64,000 bases of DNA from the NCBI GenBank assembly GCA_018262705.1, contig JADFDQ010000003.1, forward strand, positions 62,001-126,000. Direction: 5' to 3'. The translations under genes were made by a program, and so were the position numbers. Positions 36,236-47,600 of this stretch are shown one piece after another. The notes under the pieces were generated by a model, which saw only the letters and a program-made list of their open reading frames with translations, had not been told where the DNA came from and did not search any database. The DNA is from Xanthomonas sp. (lineage in GTDB: Bacteria > Pseudomonadota > Gammaproteobacteria > Xanthomonadales > Xanthomonadaceae). Every line of letters starts with the position of its first letter. Within the stretch, counting starts at the first letter, position 1.

Positions 36236-37600
36236 ATGTCGGGATCCAGCCATGCCAGCGACACCCCGATCACCGACCACCGTCAGCTGGCGGCGGTGAT
36301 GGAGAAGGGCGAGAAGCCGCGCGCTGTGTGGCGGATCGGCACCGAGCACGAGAAATTCGGTTTCCGGCTGGACGACCTGCGCCCGCCCGAGTTCGACGGC
36401 GAGCGCGGGATCGAGGCGCTGCTCAACGGGTTGACCCGGTTCGGCTGGTCGCCGGAGCAGGAAGCCGGGCGAACCATTGCGCTCACCCGCGATAGCGCTT
36501 CGGTAACGCTGGAGCCGGCCGGCCAACTGGAATTGTCGGGCGCGCCGCTGGACACCATCCACGACACCTGCAGGGAAGTGGGCAGCCATCTGTGCGAAGT
36601 GCGCGAAGTGGCCGACGAACTGCAATTGGGCTTTCTCGGCATGGGCTTCCAGCCGAAATGGCGGCGCGAGGAGATGCCGTGGATGCCCAAGGGGCGCTAC
36701 CGGATCATGCGCGATTACATGCCCAAGGTCGGATCGCTCGGCCTGGACATGATGACCCGCACCTGCACCGTGCAGGTGAATCTGGATTACGCCTCCGAAG
36801 CGGACATGGTGAAGAAGTTCCGCGTCTCGCTGGCGCTGCAGCCGATCGCCACCGCGCTGTTCGCCGATTCGCCATTCACCGAAGGCAAGCCCAACGGCTA
36901 TCTGAGCTACCGCTCGCACATCTGGACCGACACCGACCCGGACCGCACCGGCATGCTCGACTTCGTGTTCGAGGATGGCTTTGGCTACGAACGCTATGTC
37001 GATTATCTGCTCGACGTGCCGATGTATTTCAGCTACCGCGATGGCGTCTACCTTGATGCCAGCGGCAAATCGTTCCGCAAATTCCTCAAGGGTGCGCTGG
37101 ACGTGGTGCCGGGCGCGCTGCCCACGCTGCGCGATTGGAACGACCACATGACCACCGCCTTCCCCGAAGTGCGGCTCAAGAGTTTTTTGGAAATGCGCGG
37201 CGCCGACGGCGGGCCGTGGAACCGTCTGTGCGCGCTGCCGGCATTCTGGGTTGGGCTTTTGTACGACCAGACCGCGCTGGATGCGGCCTGGGATCTGGTC
37301 AAGGATTTCTCGATGGACGAGCGCCACGCGCTGCGCGACGAGGTGCCAAAACACGCCCTCAAGCTGCCGTTCCGCGGCGCCAGCGTGCGCGAGTTGGCGC
37401 GCGAGGCGCTGAAAATTTCCGCGCACGGACTGGCGCGGCGGGCCTGCTTGAATGCCAAGGGCGACGACGAAACGCGCTTTCTCGATCCGCTGCTGGAGAT
37501 CGTCGAATCCGGGCAGACCCCGGCCGAGCGCAAGCTCGAACTGTTCGACGGCGAGTGGTACGGCAGCGTCGATCCTCTATTTTGCGAATTCGCGTATTGA
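36236..37600 (+). CDS. gshA: Glutamate-cysteine ligase (proteobacterial/plant type)
   Basis: Makes gamma-glutamylcysteine, the first step of glutathione synthesis. The ATG at 36236 follows AGGAAC and gives 454 residues; the frame is open 63 bases farther. It belongs to the plant/alphaproteobacterial GCS2 type, not the E. coli type: [62 protein letters not shown]. The C-terminus ends at the expected [12 protein letters not shown]-like tail. With the next two genes it forms a glutathione/formaldehyde group. Confidence 0.95.
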   Translation: MSGSSHASDTPITDHRQLAAVMEKGEKPRAVWRIGTEHEKFGFRLDDLRPPEFDGERGIEALLNGLTRFGWSPEQEAGRTIALTRDSASVTLEPAGQLELSGAPLDTIHDTCREVGSHLCEVREVADELQLGFLGMGFQPKWRREEMPWMPKGRYRIMRDYMPKVGSLGLDMMTRTCTVQVNLDYASEADMVKKFRVSLALQPIATALFADSPFTEGKPNGYLSYRSHIWTDTDPDRTGMLDFVFEDGFGYERYVDYLLDVPMYFSYRDGVYLDASGKSFRKFLKGALDVVPGALPTLRDWNDHMTTAFPEVRLKSFLEMRGADGGPWNRLCALPAFWVGLLYDQTALDAAWDLVKDFSMDERHALRDEVPKHALKLPFRGASVRELAREALKISAHGLARRACLNAKGDDETRFLDPLLEIVESGQTPAERKLELFDGEWYGSVDPLFCEFAY

Positions 37601-37602
37601 GC

Positions 37603-38797
<1,195 letters not shown>

Positions 38798-38820
38798 AAA
38801 TTGACCTTGCTTTTATGATT

Positions 38821-38899
38821 TCGTCATCCCGGCGAAAGCCGGGATCCAGTTCCACCTAAATCATTAAACAGCGGGATTCCGGCTTTCGCCGGAATGACG
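38821..38899. repeat. Head-to-head palindromic repeat pair
   Basis: Two palindromes in inverted orientation: CATCCCGGCGAAAGCCGGGATCC (within 38824-38847) and GGATTCCGGCTTTCGCCGGAAT (within 38874-38895), separated by about 27 AT-rich bases. Each half folds by itself and the halves also pair with each other. The site lies between frmA and fghA, where it could act as a partial terminator or an RNA-stability element. Confidence 0.8.
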
Positions 38900-38913
38900 G
38901 TGAGGAAAAAAAC

Positions 38914-39738
38914 TTGCAACGCATCGAACACCACGCCAGCTGCGGCGGCTCGCAGGAAGTCTGGCAGCACCGTTCGCGCGTGTTGGACTGCGATATGCGC
39001 TTTGCCGTGTACCTGCCGCCGCAAGCGCAGGACGGGCCGGTGCCGGTGCTGTACTGGCTCTCGGGCCTGACCTGCAACGAACAAAACTTCATCACCAAAG
39101 CCGGTGCGCAGCGCTATGCGGCCGAGCATGGCATCGCGATTGTTTGCCCGGACACCAGCCCGCGTGGCGATGGCGTGGCCGATGTGGAAGGCTACGATGT
39201 CGGGCAGGGCGCGGGGTTCTACGTCAATGCGACCCGGCTGCCGTGGGCGCGCCATTACCGGATGTTCGACTATGTCGCGAATGAATTGCCGGACCTGATC
39301 GAAGCCCGATTTTCGGTGAATGCAAGGCGCGCGATCAGCGGACATTCGATGGGTGGCCACGGTGCGCTGGTCGTGGCGTTGCGCAATCCCGGCCGCTACC
39401 GCAGCGTGTCGGCGTTCGCGCCGATCGTGGCACCCTCAAAAGTGCCGTGGGGCGAGAACGCATTTGCCGCCTATCTCGGAGAGGATCGCGCGGCGTGGGC
39501 GCAGTACGACGCCTGCGCGCTGGTCGCCGGTGCGTCCGAACGGCTTCCGATCCTGATCGATCAGGGGCAGGCCGACGAGTTCCTAGAATTGCAATTGCGC
39601 CCCGATCTGCTGCAGGCCGCCTGCGATGCGGCCGGACACCCGCTGTATCTGCGCATGCAGCCCGGCTTCGATCACAGTTATTACTTCATCGCCAGTTTCA
39701 TCGGTGAGCACATCGCCCACCACGCGAAAGCTTTGTAG
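38914..39738 (+). CDS. fghA: S-formylglutathione hydrolase
   Basis: Hydrolyses S-formylglutathione to formate and glutathione, completing formaldehyde detoxification. It has 274 residues starting with TTG at 38914, with GAGG about nine bases upstream; no better start is in frame. The esterase fold shows VLYWLSGLTCNEQNFITKAGAQR, the nucleophile Ser in ISGHSMGGHGAL, an Asp region near PILIDQGQADEFL, and the His in GFDHSYYFIASFI. It lies 116 bases after frmA, separated by the palindromic repeat pair. Confidence 0.95.
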   Translation: MQRIEHHASCGGSQEVWQHRSRVLDCDMRFAVYLPPQAQDGPVPVLYWLSGLTCNEQNFITKAGAQRYAAEHGIAIVCPDTSPRGDGVADVEGYDVGQGAGFYVNATRLPWARHYRMFDYVANELPDLIEARFSVNARRAISGHSMGGHGALVVALRNPGRYRSVSAFAPIVAPSKVPWGENAFAAYLGEDRAAWAQYDACALVAGASERLPILIDQGQADEFLELQLRPDLLQAACDAAGHPLYLRMQPGFDHSYYFIASFIGEHIAHHAKAL

Positions 39739-39810
39739 GAGCGCACCTAAGGGGCGCGACGCCTTGGTGGGATCGCGCAGAGCGATCGCGCCCCTGCGGT
39801 GCGCTCCTAC
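39735..39810. repeat. Inverted pair of REP-like units
   Basis: A forward unit GTAGGAGCGCACCTAAGGGG + CGCGAC (39735-39760) faces an inverted unit ending GGTGCGCTCCTAC (39785-39810), so the whole can form one long hairpin. It begins inside the fghA stop region (TAG at 39736-39738) and ends over the TAG stop of the convergent PP-loop gene (39807-39809). It is well placed to serve as the bidirectional terminator of both. Confidence 0.85.
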
Positions 39811-40481
39811 ACGGGCAATTTGAAATCCGTATATGCAAAGCGCGCATCGCGCAGTACGGTCTCGCCGCGTTGCAGCGCCAGCGGCACGGCGAACATCGGA
39901 CCGGCGTGGACGCAGGTGTGGAACTCGCCGTTTTCTCCGCAGCGATCGACGCCTGCAGGAAGCGAATCCAACAGCGCGTTGTCGAACGGCCGCCCGGAGA
40001 ATTCCGCGATCAGTTGTTCCGTGTCCACGCAGCAAAGATCGGCGCGCAGGCCGCCGGCCAGCATCGTTCGCGCCAGCTGCGCGGTGTCGCTGCCGAACAG
40101 GGGAAACAGGCCCTGCCAGCCGATGGCAGCCAGTTTTTCGATGCGCCAAGCGCGCAGGTCTTCCAGCAGCAGGTCGCCAAAGGCCACGCTGGATAACTCC
40201 GGCCGACGCGCCTGCGCATGCATCAGCGCATCACGCATGGCCGCTTCGTAGGAGGCGTTGTCGCAGTGGGCGGGGATCCACGATTCGATGACGGGAAGAC
40301 CGGCTGCGTCGGCTTGCGCGTGCAGCACCTCGCGGCGGATGCCCTGCATCGAAACCCGGTCGAAGCCTTCGGTCAACGTCGTCAGCAGGCCGACGACTTC
40401 AACGTCTGGCTGCTGGCGCAAGACGTGCAGCGCCCACGCGGCGTCCTTGCCGCCGCTCCACGACAGCAGCGCGGGCATCAC
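39807..40481 (-). CDS. PP-loop ATPase, diphthine-ammonia ligase-like (COG2102)
   Basis: An adenine nucleotide alpha-hydrolase-fold protein of 224 residues. The pyrophosphate loop is LLSWSGGKDAAWAL at the N-terminus; SVAFGDLLLEDLRAWRIEKLAAIGW and the GENGEFHTCVHAGPMF stretch (family GENGEFHT motif) follow. In archaea and eukaryotes relatives amidate diphthine, but bacteria lack diphthamide, so the bacterial substrate is unknown. It is 31 bases downstream of the DegV-family gene in the same direction. The last codon and stop lie in a REP unit. Confidence 0.87.
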   Translation of the reverse strand: MMPALLSWSGGKDAAWALHVLRQQPDVEVVGLLTTLTEGFDRVSMQGIRREVLHAQADAAGLPVIESWIPAHCDNASYEAAMRDALMHAQARRPELSSVAFGDLLLEDLRAWRIEKLAAIGWQGLFPLFGSDTAQLARTMLAGGLRADLCCVDTEQLIAEFSGRPFDNALLDSLPAGVDRCGENGEFHTCVHAGPMFAVPLALQRGETVLRDARFAYTDFKLPV

Positions 40482-40512
40482 GACGTTGCTGGGGCGCGCC
40501 GCTGCGACTGCG

Positions 40513-41454
40513 TCATTCGAACTTCTTGGGCTCGGCCGCGAAACCGACCGCCAGCGCGCCCTTGCCGACGTTCACCACGCCCGGCAGACCCATGAAGGAT
40601 TCGTAGACGACCACGTTGTGTTCGTCGCAGATCTCGCGCAGGCGCGTGTAGCCTTGGAGCGCACGCATTTCGTCGAGGTTGCCGCCGTAGGAGAGCACCA
40701 CCGAGGGCGTCAGCAATCCTTCGCGAACGCGCTTGCCGACGTACATGAACATCTTTTCGGCCGCGTGGTCGAAGCCCTTGACCTTGCCCACCGGCTCGGT
40801 TTCGCCGCGGTTGGCGTGCAGGATCGGTTTGATGTCGAGCGCGGTGCCCATGAAGGCGCTGAACAGGCTCACGCTGCGGTCGCCGCGGATGCGGGTGCGG
40901 TTGCGCAGATAGTAGAGGTCGCGCGGCACCATGTAGGCGTGCACGTTCTTGGCCAACGCTTCCAGTTCGCTGCGGATTTTTGGCGGCGACTCGCCGGCGT
41001 CGCGCAGTCGCGCCGCTTCGATCACCACCACGCCGGGACCGGGGAACACGTTCTGGCTGTCGATCACGCGCAGCGAGAACGGCGTGTTGTTGCCGGCCTG
41101 TGCGCGAATCGGCTTGTAGTCGTTCAGGATCGAATAGCTGGCCTGCACCGCGTTGTCGTAGATCCCGCTGCGGCTGCGTGCGGTGGTGATGCAAAACACG
41201 TAGTCGTAGTCGAAGACCAGCTTTTTCAGGAATAGATCGTGCACGTCCTGCACGCCGAACGGGGTGCTGACCGCCTCGAACGCGCGTTCGCCGGTTTCGC
41301 CGGTCAGAAAGCTCATCGTGGCTTCTTCGTTGCGCACATCCGCAAGTACCGCGTTGCCGATCTGGATCGTCACCGGCATGACGGTGATGTTTTCCTTTTC
41401 GATGAACTCGTTCGGTACGTCGACCGCGGAGTCCATGATGATCCCAATGCGCAT
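40513..41454 (-). CDS. DegV family fatty-acid-binding protein
   Basis: A 313-residue cytosolic protein of the DegV/DAK2-related fold that binds a fatty acid; FakB proteins of this family present fatty acids to a kinase. It opens MRIGIIMDSAVDVPNEFIEKENITVMPVTI, the common DegV start, and continues with FSAFMGTALDIKPILHANRGETEPVGKVK. No fakA-like kinase is adjacent, so the family role is only suggestive. The upstream region of 245 bases to the divergent DUF924 gene holds no further gene that I can see. Confidence 0.88.
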   Translation of the reverse strand: MRIGIIMDSAVDVPNEFIEKENITVMPVTIQIGNAVLADVRNEEATMSFLTGETGERAFEAVSTPFGVQDVHDLFLKKLVFDYDYVFCITTARSRSGIYDNAVQASYSILNDYKPIRAQAGNNTPFSLRVIDSQNVFPGPGVVVIEAARLRDAGESPPKIRSELEALAKNVHAYMVPRDLYYLRNRTRIRGDRSVSLFSAFMGTALDIKPILHANRGETEPVGKVKGFDHAAEKMFMYVGKRVREGLLTPSVVLSYGGNLDEMRALQGYTRLREICDEHNVVVYESFMGLPGVVNVGKGALAVGFAAEPKKFE

Positions 41455-41699
41455 GACCAGTTTCCCCCTCAGGAACCATACTCAGGCGAACGTACTCCAA
41501 AACGCATCGATTTGCACCGCGCAATGCACCAAATCGCGAACTGCATCGCCTTTCCACGCCGAACTTTGCGCTTGAAACCTGCGAAACGGCGTGAAGAATC
41601 CATGGCGGACGAGGTGGGTTAGGATGGCGGTCGTGTCGAAAGAGCGGGATCCGATACCGCTGTACCGAGCGGACACGCAGGCTGCTTCGGGAAAACGAT

Positions 41700-42233
41700 A
41701 TGACCCCTGCCGACGTCGTGAATTTTTGGAAAGACGCGGGAGCCGGCAAGTGGTTCCGCGGCGGGATTGCTTTCGACGAGGACTGCCGCACGCGATTTGG
41801 CGAGTTGCACCACGTCGCGGCGCAGCGTGAGTTGGACGTCTGGATGCGCGATCCCGAAGGCGCACTGGCGCTGGTGCTGCTGCTCGATCAGATCCCGCGC
41901 AACATCTTTCGCGGCAGCGCGCATGCGTTCGCGACCGATCCGCTGGCGCGATTGCACGCGGCGATTGCGATCGCCGCCGGATTCGACGGCAAGGTCGAAC
42001 CGAACCTGTGCATCTTTTTCTATCTGCCCTTCGAGCACTCAGAGGCGCTGGAAGATCAGGATCGTTCGGTCGCCCTGTTCAAATCACTCGGGCCCGGCGT
42101 GTACCTCGACTATGCGGTCGTCCATCGCGATGTCATCGTCAACTTTGGACGCTTCCCGCACCGCAACCGCGCGCTCGGCCGTGAAAGTACGCCCGAGGAA
42201 CAAGCATGGCTGAACGCTGGCGGCGGGTTCTGA
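41700..42233 (+). CDS. DUF924 family protein
   Basis: A 177-residue alpha-helical cytosolic protein. The family is recognised from VNFWKDAGAGKWFRGG, ALALVLLLDQIPRNIFRGSAHAFATDPLAR, NLCIFFYLPFEHSEALEDQDRSVALF and the C-terminal GRFPHRNRALGRESTPEEQAWL. The DQ(I/F)PRN and FPHRN stretches are the conserved core. Its biochemical function is not established. It is a single gene, convergent with the glutaredoxin fusion gene with 19 bases between the stops. Confidence 0.88.
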   Translation: MTPADVVNFWKDAGAGKWFRGGIAFDEDCRTRFGELHHVAAQRELDVWMRDPEGALALVLLLDQIPRNIFRGSAHAFATDPLARLHAAIAIAAGFDGKVEPNLCIFFYLPFEHSEALEDQDRSVALFKSLGPGVYLDYAVVHRDVIVNFGRFPHRNRALGRESTPEEQAWLNAGGGF

Positions 42234-42252
42234 GCGTGGCGTCGAACTGCGA

Positions 42253-43176
42253 TCAATAACGCGGCACCGACGGATCCATTTCCGCCCAGGCGTTGGTGCC
42301 GCCGGCGATGTTGTAGATTGCAGTGAAGCCCAGCGCGCGGAAGTGCTCGGCGACCTGCTGGCTGCGTGCGCCGGCCTGACATAAAAATGCCAGCGGCATG
42401 TCCTTGGGCAGGGCTTCGATTTCCTCGACGCCGTCGTCGAAGTTGCGACTTGCAACCGGGATCTCGGCCAGCGCGCGTTCCTGCGCCGGGCGCACGTCGA
42501 CGAGGGTCAGCGTTCCGTTCTTGACTTGCGCCAGCGCCTCGGCGGGCGTCAGCGTGCCGAGCTTGGGCGGGGCGTTGGGGTTGTCGATCACCAGCCCCTT
42601 GCCGCGGACGTCGTCGGCCCAGTCGATTTTCATGCCGCGCGCGCGCTTGGCGCTGACCAGGTCGAACTGGGCGCGGATGCCTTCGGACTCGGCGACGATG
42701 GCGGAATCGTCGCGCTCGGCCAGCTGCAGGCGGGCGTTGAAACCGCGGTCGATCTCGATCTGCAGGGCGTAGTCCGGATCGGCGTCGTCCAGCGCTTTTT
42801 TCAGCATCTGCGCGGCGGCCGGGGTGATGGTGATCTGCGGCGAGGTGCGGTCCGGCGGCGGCAGGCCCAGTGCGGCGTGCAGTTCGCCGCTGCCGGCCAT
42901 CTGGGAAATGATGTCGGCGCCGCCGAGCAGTTCGCCGTGGATGTAGAGCTGCGGGATGGTCGGCCAGTCGCCGAACACCTTGATGCCATCGCGGATTTCC
43001 GGATCGGCCAGCACGTTGACGTGCGCGTACTCGGCGCCGGCGGCGTCCAGGGATGCGACGGCGCGCGCCGAAAAACCGCACTGCGGGGCGCTCGGGTCGC
43101 CCTTCAGGAACAGCACGACAGGGTGGGCGGACAGCACGGTTTCGATGCGTGCGCGCAGGGCGGGATCAAGGGACAT
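42253..43176 (-). CDS. Trimodular Grx4 monothiol glutaredoxin - HesB-like - rhodanese fusion
   Basis: A 307-residue protein of three domains. Residues 1-105 are a monothiol glutaredoxin with CGFS (Cys33), KVFGDWPTIPQLYIHGELLGGADI and the glutathione-binding features of GrxD. Residues about 113-205 follow the pattern of HesB/IscA Fe-S carriers (ITITPAAAQMLKKAL ... MKIDWADD ... LVIDNPNAPP), but all three scaffold Cys are gone. Residues about 210-307 are a rhodanese domain with catalytic Cys266 in FLCQAGARS. Grx4 proteins hold and hand over [2Fe-2S] clusters; the added domains suggest a link to sulfane sulfur. Similar fusions are annotated in Xanthomonadaceae. Confidence 0.88.
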   Translation of the reverse strand: MSLDPALRARIETVLSAHPVVLFLKGDPSAPQCGFSARAVASLDAAGAEYAHVNVLADPEIRDGIKVFGDWPTIPQLYIHGELLGGADIISQMAGSGELHAALGLPPPDRTSPQITITPAAAQMLKKALDDADPDYALQIEIDRGFNARLQLAERDDSAIVAESEGIRAQFDLVSAKRARGMKIDWADDVRGKGLVIDNPNAPPKLGTLTPAEALAQVKNGTLTLVDVRPAQERALAEIPVASRNFDDGVEEIEALPKDMPLAFLCQAGARSQQVAEHFRALGFTAIYNIAGGTNAWAEMDPSVPRY

Positions 43177-43246
43177 GGGACATTCCGTGGAAACGAAGCG
43201 TTGATTTTACGCCGGGACGCGCCGGTGACGCTGAGCGCCGCGTAAC

Positions 43247-44506
43247 TCACGCCACCGCGCTGCGGGCGCAGGTGCGTTCCGCACGTCGGGCCAACACGCG
43301 ATCGATGCGCGCGAACACCTCGTGCAGCAGCGGCGCTTCCGGCAGCAGCGTGACCCGGAAGTGCTCGCGGTACGGCACGTTGAAGCTGGTGCCGGGAACG
43401 ATCAGCACGTCTTCTTGTTCCAGCATGTCCAGGGCGAATTGGTGGTCGTCGAAGCCCTGCGCCGCCGCGCCAATCACGCGCGGAAAGCCGTACAGCGCCG
43501 CGTTCGGAGCCACCAGTGACAGGTGTTCGCTGGCCGCGCAGCTGTCGATCAGCGCGCGCCTGGTTTCGTAAAGCCGGCCGCCGGGTTGGCACAGCGGGGC
43601 GATGGTGTTGATGCCGTACAGCGCCTGCTCGATCGCAAATTGCCCCGGCACGTTGGCGCACAGGCGCAGCGCGCCCAGCAGATCCATCGCGTGGTGGTAA
43701 TCGCCGCAGGCCATCGGGTCGCCCGACAGCACCGCCCAGCCCACCCGCCAGCCGCAGGCGCGGTGCACTTTCGACAGCCCGCCGAAACTCATGCACGGCA
43801 GGTCGCCGGCCAATGGCGCGATCGGCACGAAGGTGGCGTCGTCGTACAAAATGCCATCGTAGATTTCATCGACCAACAGCAGCAGGCGATAGCGCTGCGC
43901 GATCTCGACGATGCGCTCCAGCAGCTCGCGCGGGTAGCTCGCGCCGGTGGGGTTGTTGGGGTTGATCAACACGATCGCGCGGGTGCGCGAAGACACCAGT
44001 GATTCGATCTGCTCGGGGTCGGGCAAAAAACCGTTGTCGCGGTCGCATTGGTAATACACCGGGCGACCGTCATTGAGAATGGTGGCGGCCGACCACAGCG
44101 GATAGTCGGGCGAAGGAATCAGCACTTCTTCGCCGGGGTTTAGCAGCGCGCGCAGGGAAATATCGATCAGCTCGGACACGCCATTGCCGACAAACACCCG
44201 CTCCGGCGCCGCGTTCGGCGTGCCGCGCTGCTTGTGAAACGCCGCAATCGCCTCGCGCGCTTCCGGCAAGCCCTGCTGGTGGGTGTACGGGTCGGTGCGC
44301 GCAATCCCGCCGGCAATCGCCGTCTGCAGGTGCTCCGGCGCACGGAAGCCAAACGCGCCGGGATTGCCGATATTGAGCTTGATCAGCTTGCGCCCGTTGG
44401 CCTCCATCTCCCGCGCCCGACGCGCCAACTCGCCGCGAATTTCATAGCGGACTTCGGTCAAACGGGTGCGGGTGGCGATCTTGTTGCGGGGGTTGAAGGG
44501 CGGCAT
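43247..44506 (-). CDS. alaA: Alanine transaminase AlaA-type aminotransferase
   Basis: PLP enzyme that makes alanine from pyruvate with glutamate. It has 419 residues. The sequence follows E. coli AlaA closely over the core: LTEVRYEIRGELARRAREME, KLNIGNPGAFGFRAPE, VGNGVSELIDISLRALLNPGEEVLIPSPDYPLW, INPNNPTGA, LLVDEIYDGILYDD, with the PLP Lys in FGGLSKVHRACGWRVGW. The ending RRAERTCARSAVA is variable. It is monocistronic, divergent from the diguanylate cyclase gene with 124 bases between the starts. Other class I aminotransferase specificities are possible but less likely. Confidence 0.9.
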   Translation of the reverse strand: MPPFNPRNKIATRTRLTEVRYEIRGELARRAREMEANGRKLIKLNIGNPGAFGFRAPEHLQTAIAGGIARTDPYTHQQGLPEAREAIAAFHKQRGTPNAAPERVFVGNGVSELIDISLRALLNPGEEVLIPSPDYPLWSAATILNDGRPVYYQCDRDNGFLPDPEQIESLVSSRTRAIVLINPNNPTGASYPRELLERIVEIAQRYRLLLLVDEIYDGILYDDATFVPIAPLAGDLPCMSFGGLSKVHRACGWRVGWAVLSGDPMACGDYHHAMDLLGALRLCANVPGQFAIEQALYGINTIAPLCQPGGRLYETRRALIDSCAASEHLSLVAPNAALYGFPRVIGAAAQGFDDHQFALDMLEQEDVLIVPGTSFNVPYREHFRVTLLPEAPLLHEVFARIDRVLARRAERTCARSAVA

Positions 44507-44630
44507 CGGGGCGAGACGGCGGCAGCGAAGCGCATAGCCTAGCGGAAATGAATGTGAACGGCTGGATTTGGATCAAGCGGGAAGGTCGGGGGGTTTGCCA
44601 TACTCTGCGGAAGCTGACGGGGCGGCGGTG

Positions 44631-47600
44631 ATGGCTGGAAAGGGAATGCGGGCCTGGCTGTGTGCGCTGGTGCTGGTCGCGTCTGGCGCTACGGCAGTGC
44701 AACGACCGCCGCCCGCGCCGCGTCCACTCGTGGTATCCGAGGCCGCCGCGCCGACATTCACCGTCTACGGCAGCCAGGCCGGGTTGGAGGGAGACGCTTG
44801 GAATTCCGTGGCCTTCGACGCACGCGGGCGGGTCTGGGCGGGGTCGGACAGCGGATTGGCCTGGTTCGACGGTTACCGCTGGCATGCCATGCCGTTGCCG
44901 GTGCCGAACAGCCCGGTTGGGGCAATGGCGACCGCGCCGGATGGCGCGCTGTGGGCATTGTTTCAATTCGCGGGATATGGCCGCCGTGACGGCCAGGGCT
45001 GGACGACGGCTGGCACGCCGGGCGAATTCGAACGCTTCAGCGTCGTGCGGTTCGACGCGAGATCCGAGCTTTGGGCCTACGGCCATGCCGGCCTGTGGCG
45101 ACTGGACGGCACACAGTGGCGCAAGGATCCTGCGGAAATCGTCGGCGCGGGCATTGGACCTGCCGGGTTCGCGCAGAGCCGAACCCTGTTCGGCGAGCCG
45201 CGCCAGTGGCTAGGAAGCATCTCCGGCGGGCTGTGGTTTCGGCGGATCACGCCGGGAGGCAACGAGCCGTGGCAGCGCTTTCATCACCCGCTGATCGACA
45301 GGCTGAGCGCATCGCGGGTCATCGTCAGCCGCAACGATGCCGGGCAGGAAGAAGTCTGGTTCCTGTCCTACAACAATGGCCTTGCGCGCATTCGTACCGA
45401 TGGCGTGCGGGTCTGGCCGCCCGGCACCGGCGGCGTGCCGGCGGCGTCGCTGCTGGCCATGGCCGAAACCCATGGGGCGGGCGGGCAGCGCGATCTGTGG
45501 GTGGCCACTCGCGCCGGCTTGCTGCGGATCCACGGCATGGAGGAACGCATCGATCTGTTCGATCGCCGCCACGGGCTGCCGTCCGCGGCCGTCAACGACA
45601 TCAAGGTGCAACGGCTGCCGGATGGCAGCGAGGCGCTGTGGCTGGCCACCGAGCAGGGAATCGTGCGTGCGGTGATCGGTCGCGGCCCATGGACGGTTGT
45701 CAGCCGGATGGGCGAACAAGGCAACGGCGTGTTCGGCGTGTTGGTTGAGCCCGATGGACGCGGCGGTGAGCGCCTGTGGGCGGGCTCCCCGGTTGCCGGG
45801 CTGTCTCTGTTTGAACATGGCGTCTGGCGAACGTTCGATAAAGCCAGCGGCGCACTGCCAAGCAATATGGTGGGCGGGCTCTGGCGTCTGCCCGGTGCTG
45901 ACGGCAAGTGGCGCCGGTTGCTCAGTCTGGTCGGCACCCGGCTGTACGAGATCGATGATCGGCTCGCGCTCGTGCCGCTGGACACGCCGTGGCCGCTTGA
46001 TCCCGATATCTATGCGTCGACGGCGTTGGCACGCAGCGTTGATGGTCGCGTCGAGTGGTGGCTGGGGACGCGCCGCTATGGCCTGTATCGCTGGCGCGAC
46101 GGACGCTGGACCGCCTTCATGGCGGAGGGCGCAAAGTCGCCGTGGAAGGTGTTCGGTCTGACCGAGCAAATCGATGGCAATGGAAAATCCTGGCTGTGGG
46201 CCGCCACCGGGCAAGGGGTGGCGCGCTTCGATGGGCAGCGCTGGAGCTTGTTGCAAGACGCCGCCGACCGCCCAGCCGGCCCTGACCTTGCCATTGCCGT
46301 GGTCCATGCCAGCGCCGGGCCGCAACTGTGGCTGGGCAGTAACCACAACGGCATCCGGCGTCTGGATGTGAGCGACCCGCTGCATCCGAAGCCGCTGGAT
46401 TCCAATGGCATTCCACCGCCGCCGAATCGGATGGTTTACAGCATCCTGCAAGACAGCCGTGGACGGATCTGGATCTGCACCAACAACGGCGTGCAACGGT
46501 TGACGCCGCAGGCGCAAGGCGGCTACCAATCGCAGGTGTTCCGTCGCCGCGATGGCTTGGTGCATGACGAGTGCAATCTGGGCGCGCAGCAGGTCGACAG
46601 CCATGATCGCTACTGGGCGGGCACCATGGGCGGGTTGGGCCTGTACGACCCTGCGCTGGAGCCGAAACAGATGCCAAAAGCAGGGCCGCTGTATGTCACC
46701 GCGCTGCGGGTGGACGCAGCGTCGCAGGACTTTCCGGGGCCGGCAGCCCTGCATCTGCCGCCGGGAGATCATCAGCTCGAAATCGATTACACGCTGCTCA
46801 GCGGGCAGCGTGAAGACGAAACCCGCTATCGCAGCCGGCTGGAGGGCTACGAGCATGCATTCACGCCATGGACCGAGGAACGGCGGCGAGTGTTCACCAA
46901 TCTGCCACCGGGCACCTATTCGCTGCACATCGAAGCACGGGATTTCAACGGAGCCGTGCAGGCAGCGGCCGTTCCGACGTTCTCGATCGCGCCGCATTGG
47001 TGGCAGCGCCGGCTGGCGCAGGCTGTCCTCGCCGCGTTGGCCCTGCTGGCCGTCATGGCCTTGGTCGTGGCCTATAACCGAAGGTTGCGGCGGCGGCAGC
47101 AGCAGCTGCGACGAATCGTGGCCGAGCGCACCCGGGAGCTGCGCGCCGCCAATGAACGCCTGACCGAAATGTCCTACCTCGACCCCTTGACCGGGGTGGC
47201 CAACCGGCGGCGGTTGACCGAGGTGCTGGGGGCGGAAATCGACCGCGCTGCCGCACAAAAGCTGCCGTTGGGTCTGATCATGGTCGATATCGACCACTTC
47301 AAGCATTACAACGATCGCCATGGCCATCTCGCCGGCGATGCCGCGCTGCGGGCGGTGGCCAGTGCGCTGGCGTCGGCAATCCGACCGCAGGACCTCGTGG
47401 CTAGGTTCGGCGGCGAGGAATTCGTTTGCCTGTTGGTCGAATCGAATCTGCCGGAAGTGATGCAAGTGGCCGAACGCCTGCGTGCGCTGGTGGAAGCGCT
47501 GCCGCCGCGGGCCATCGGCAACGACGCCGAGTCGCTGACGGTGAGCGCTGGCGTGCTCAGCCTCGTGCCGCGAAACGATGATCGCGTCGACGGCCTGCTT

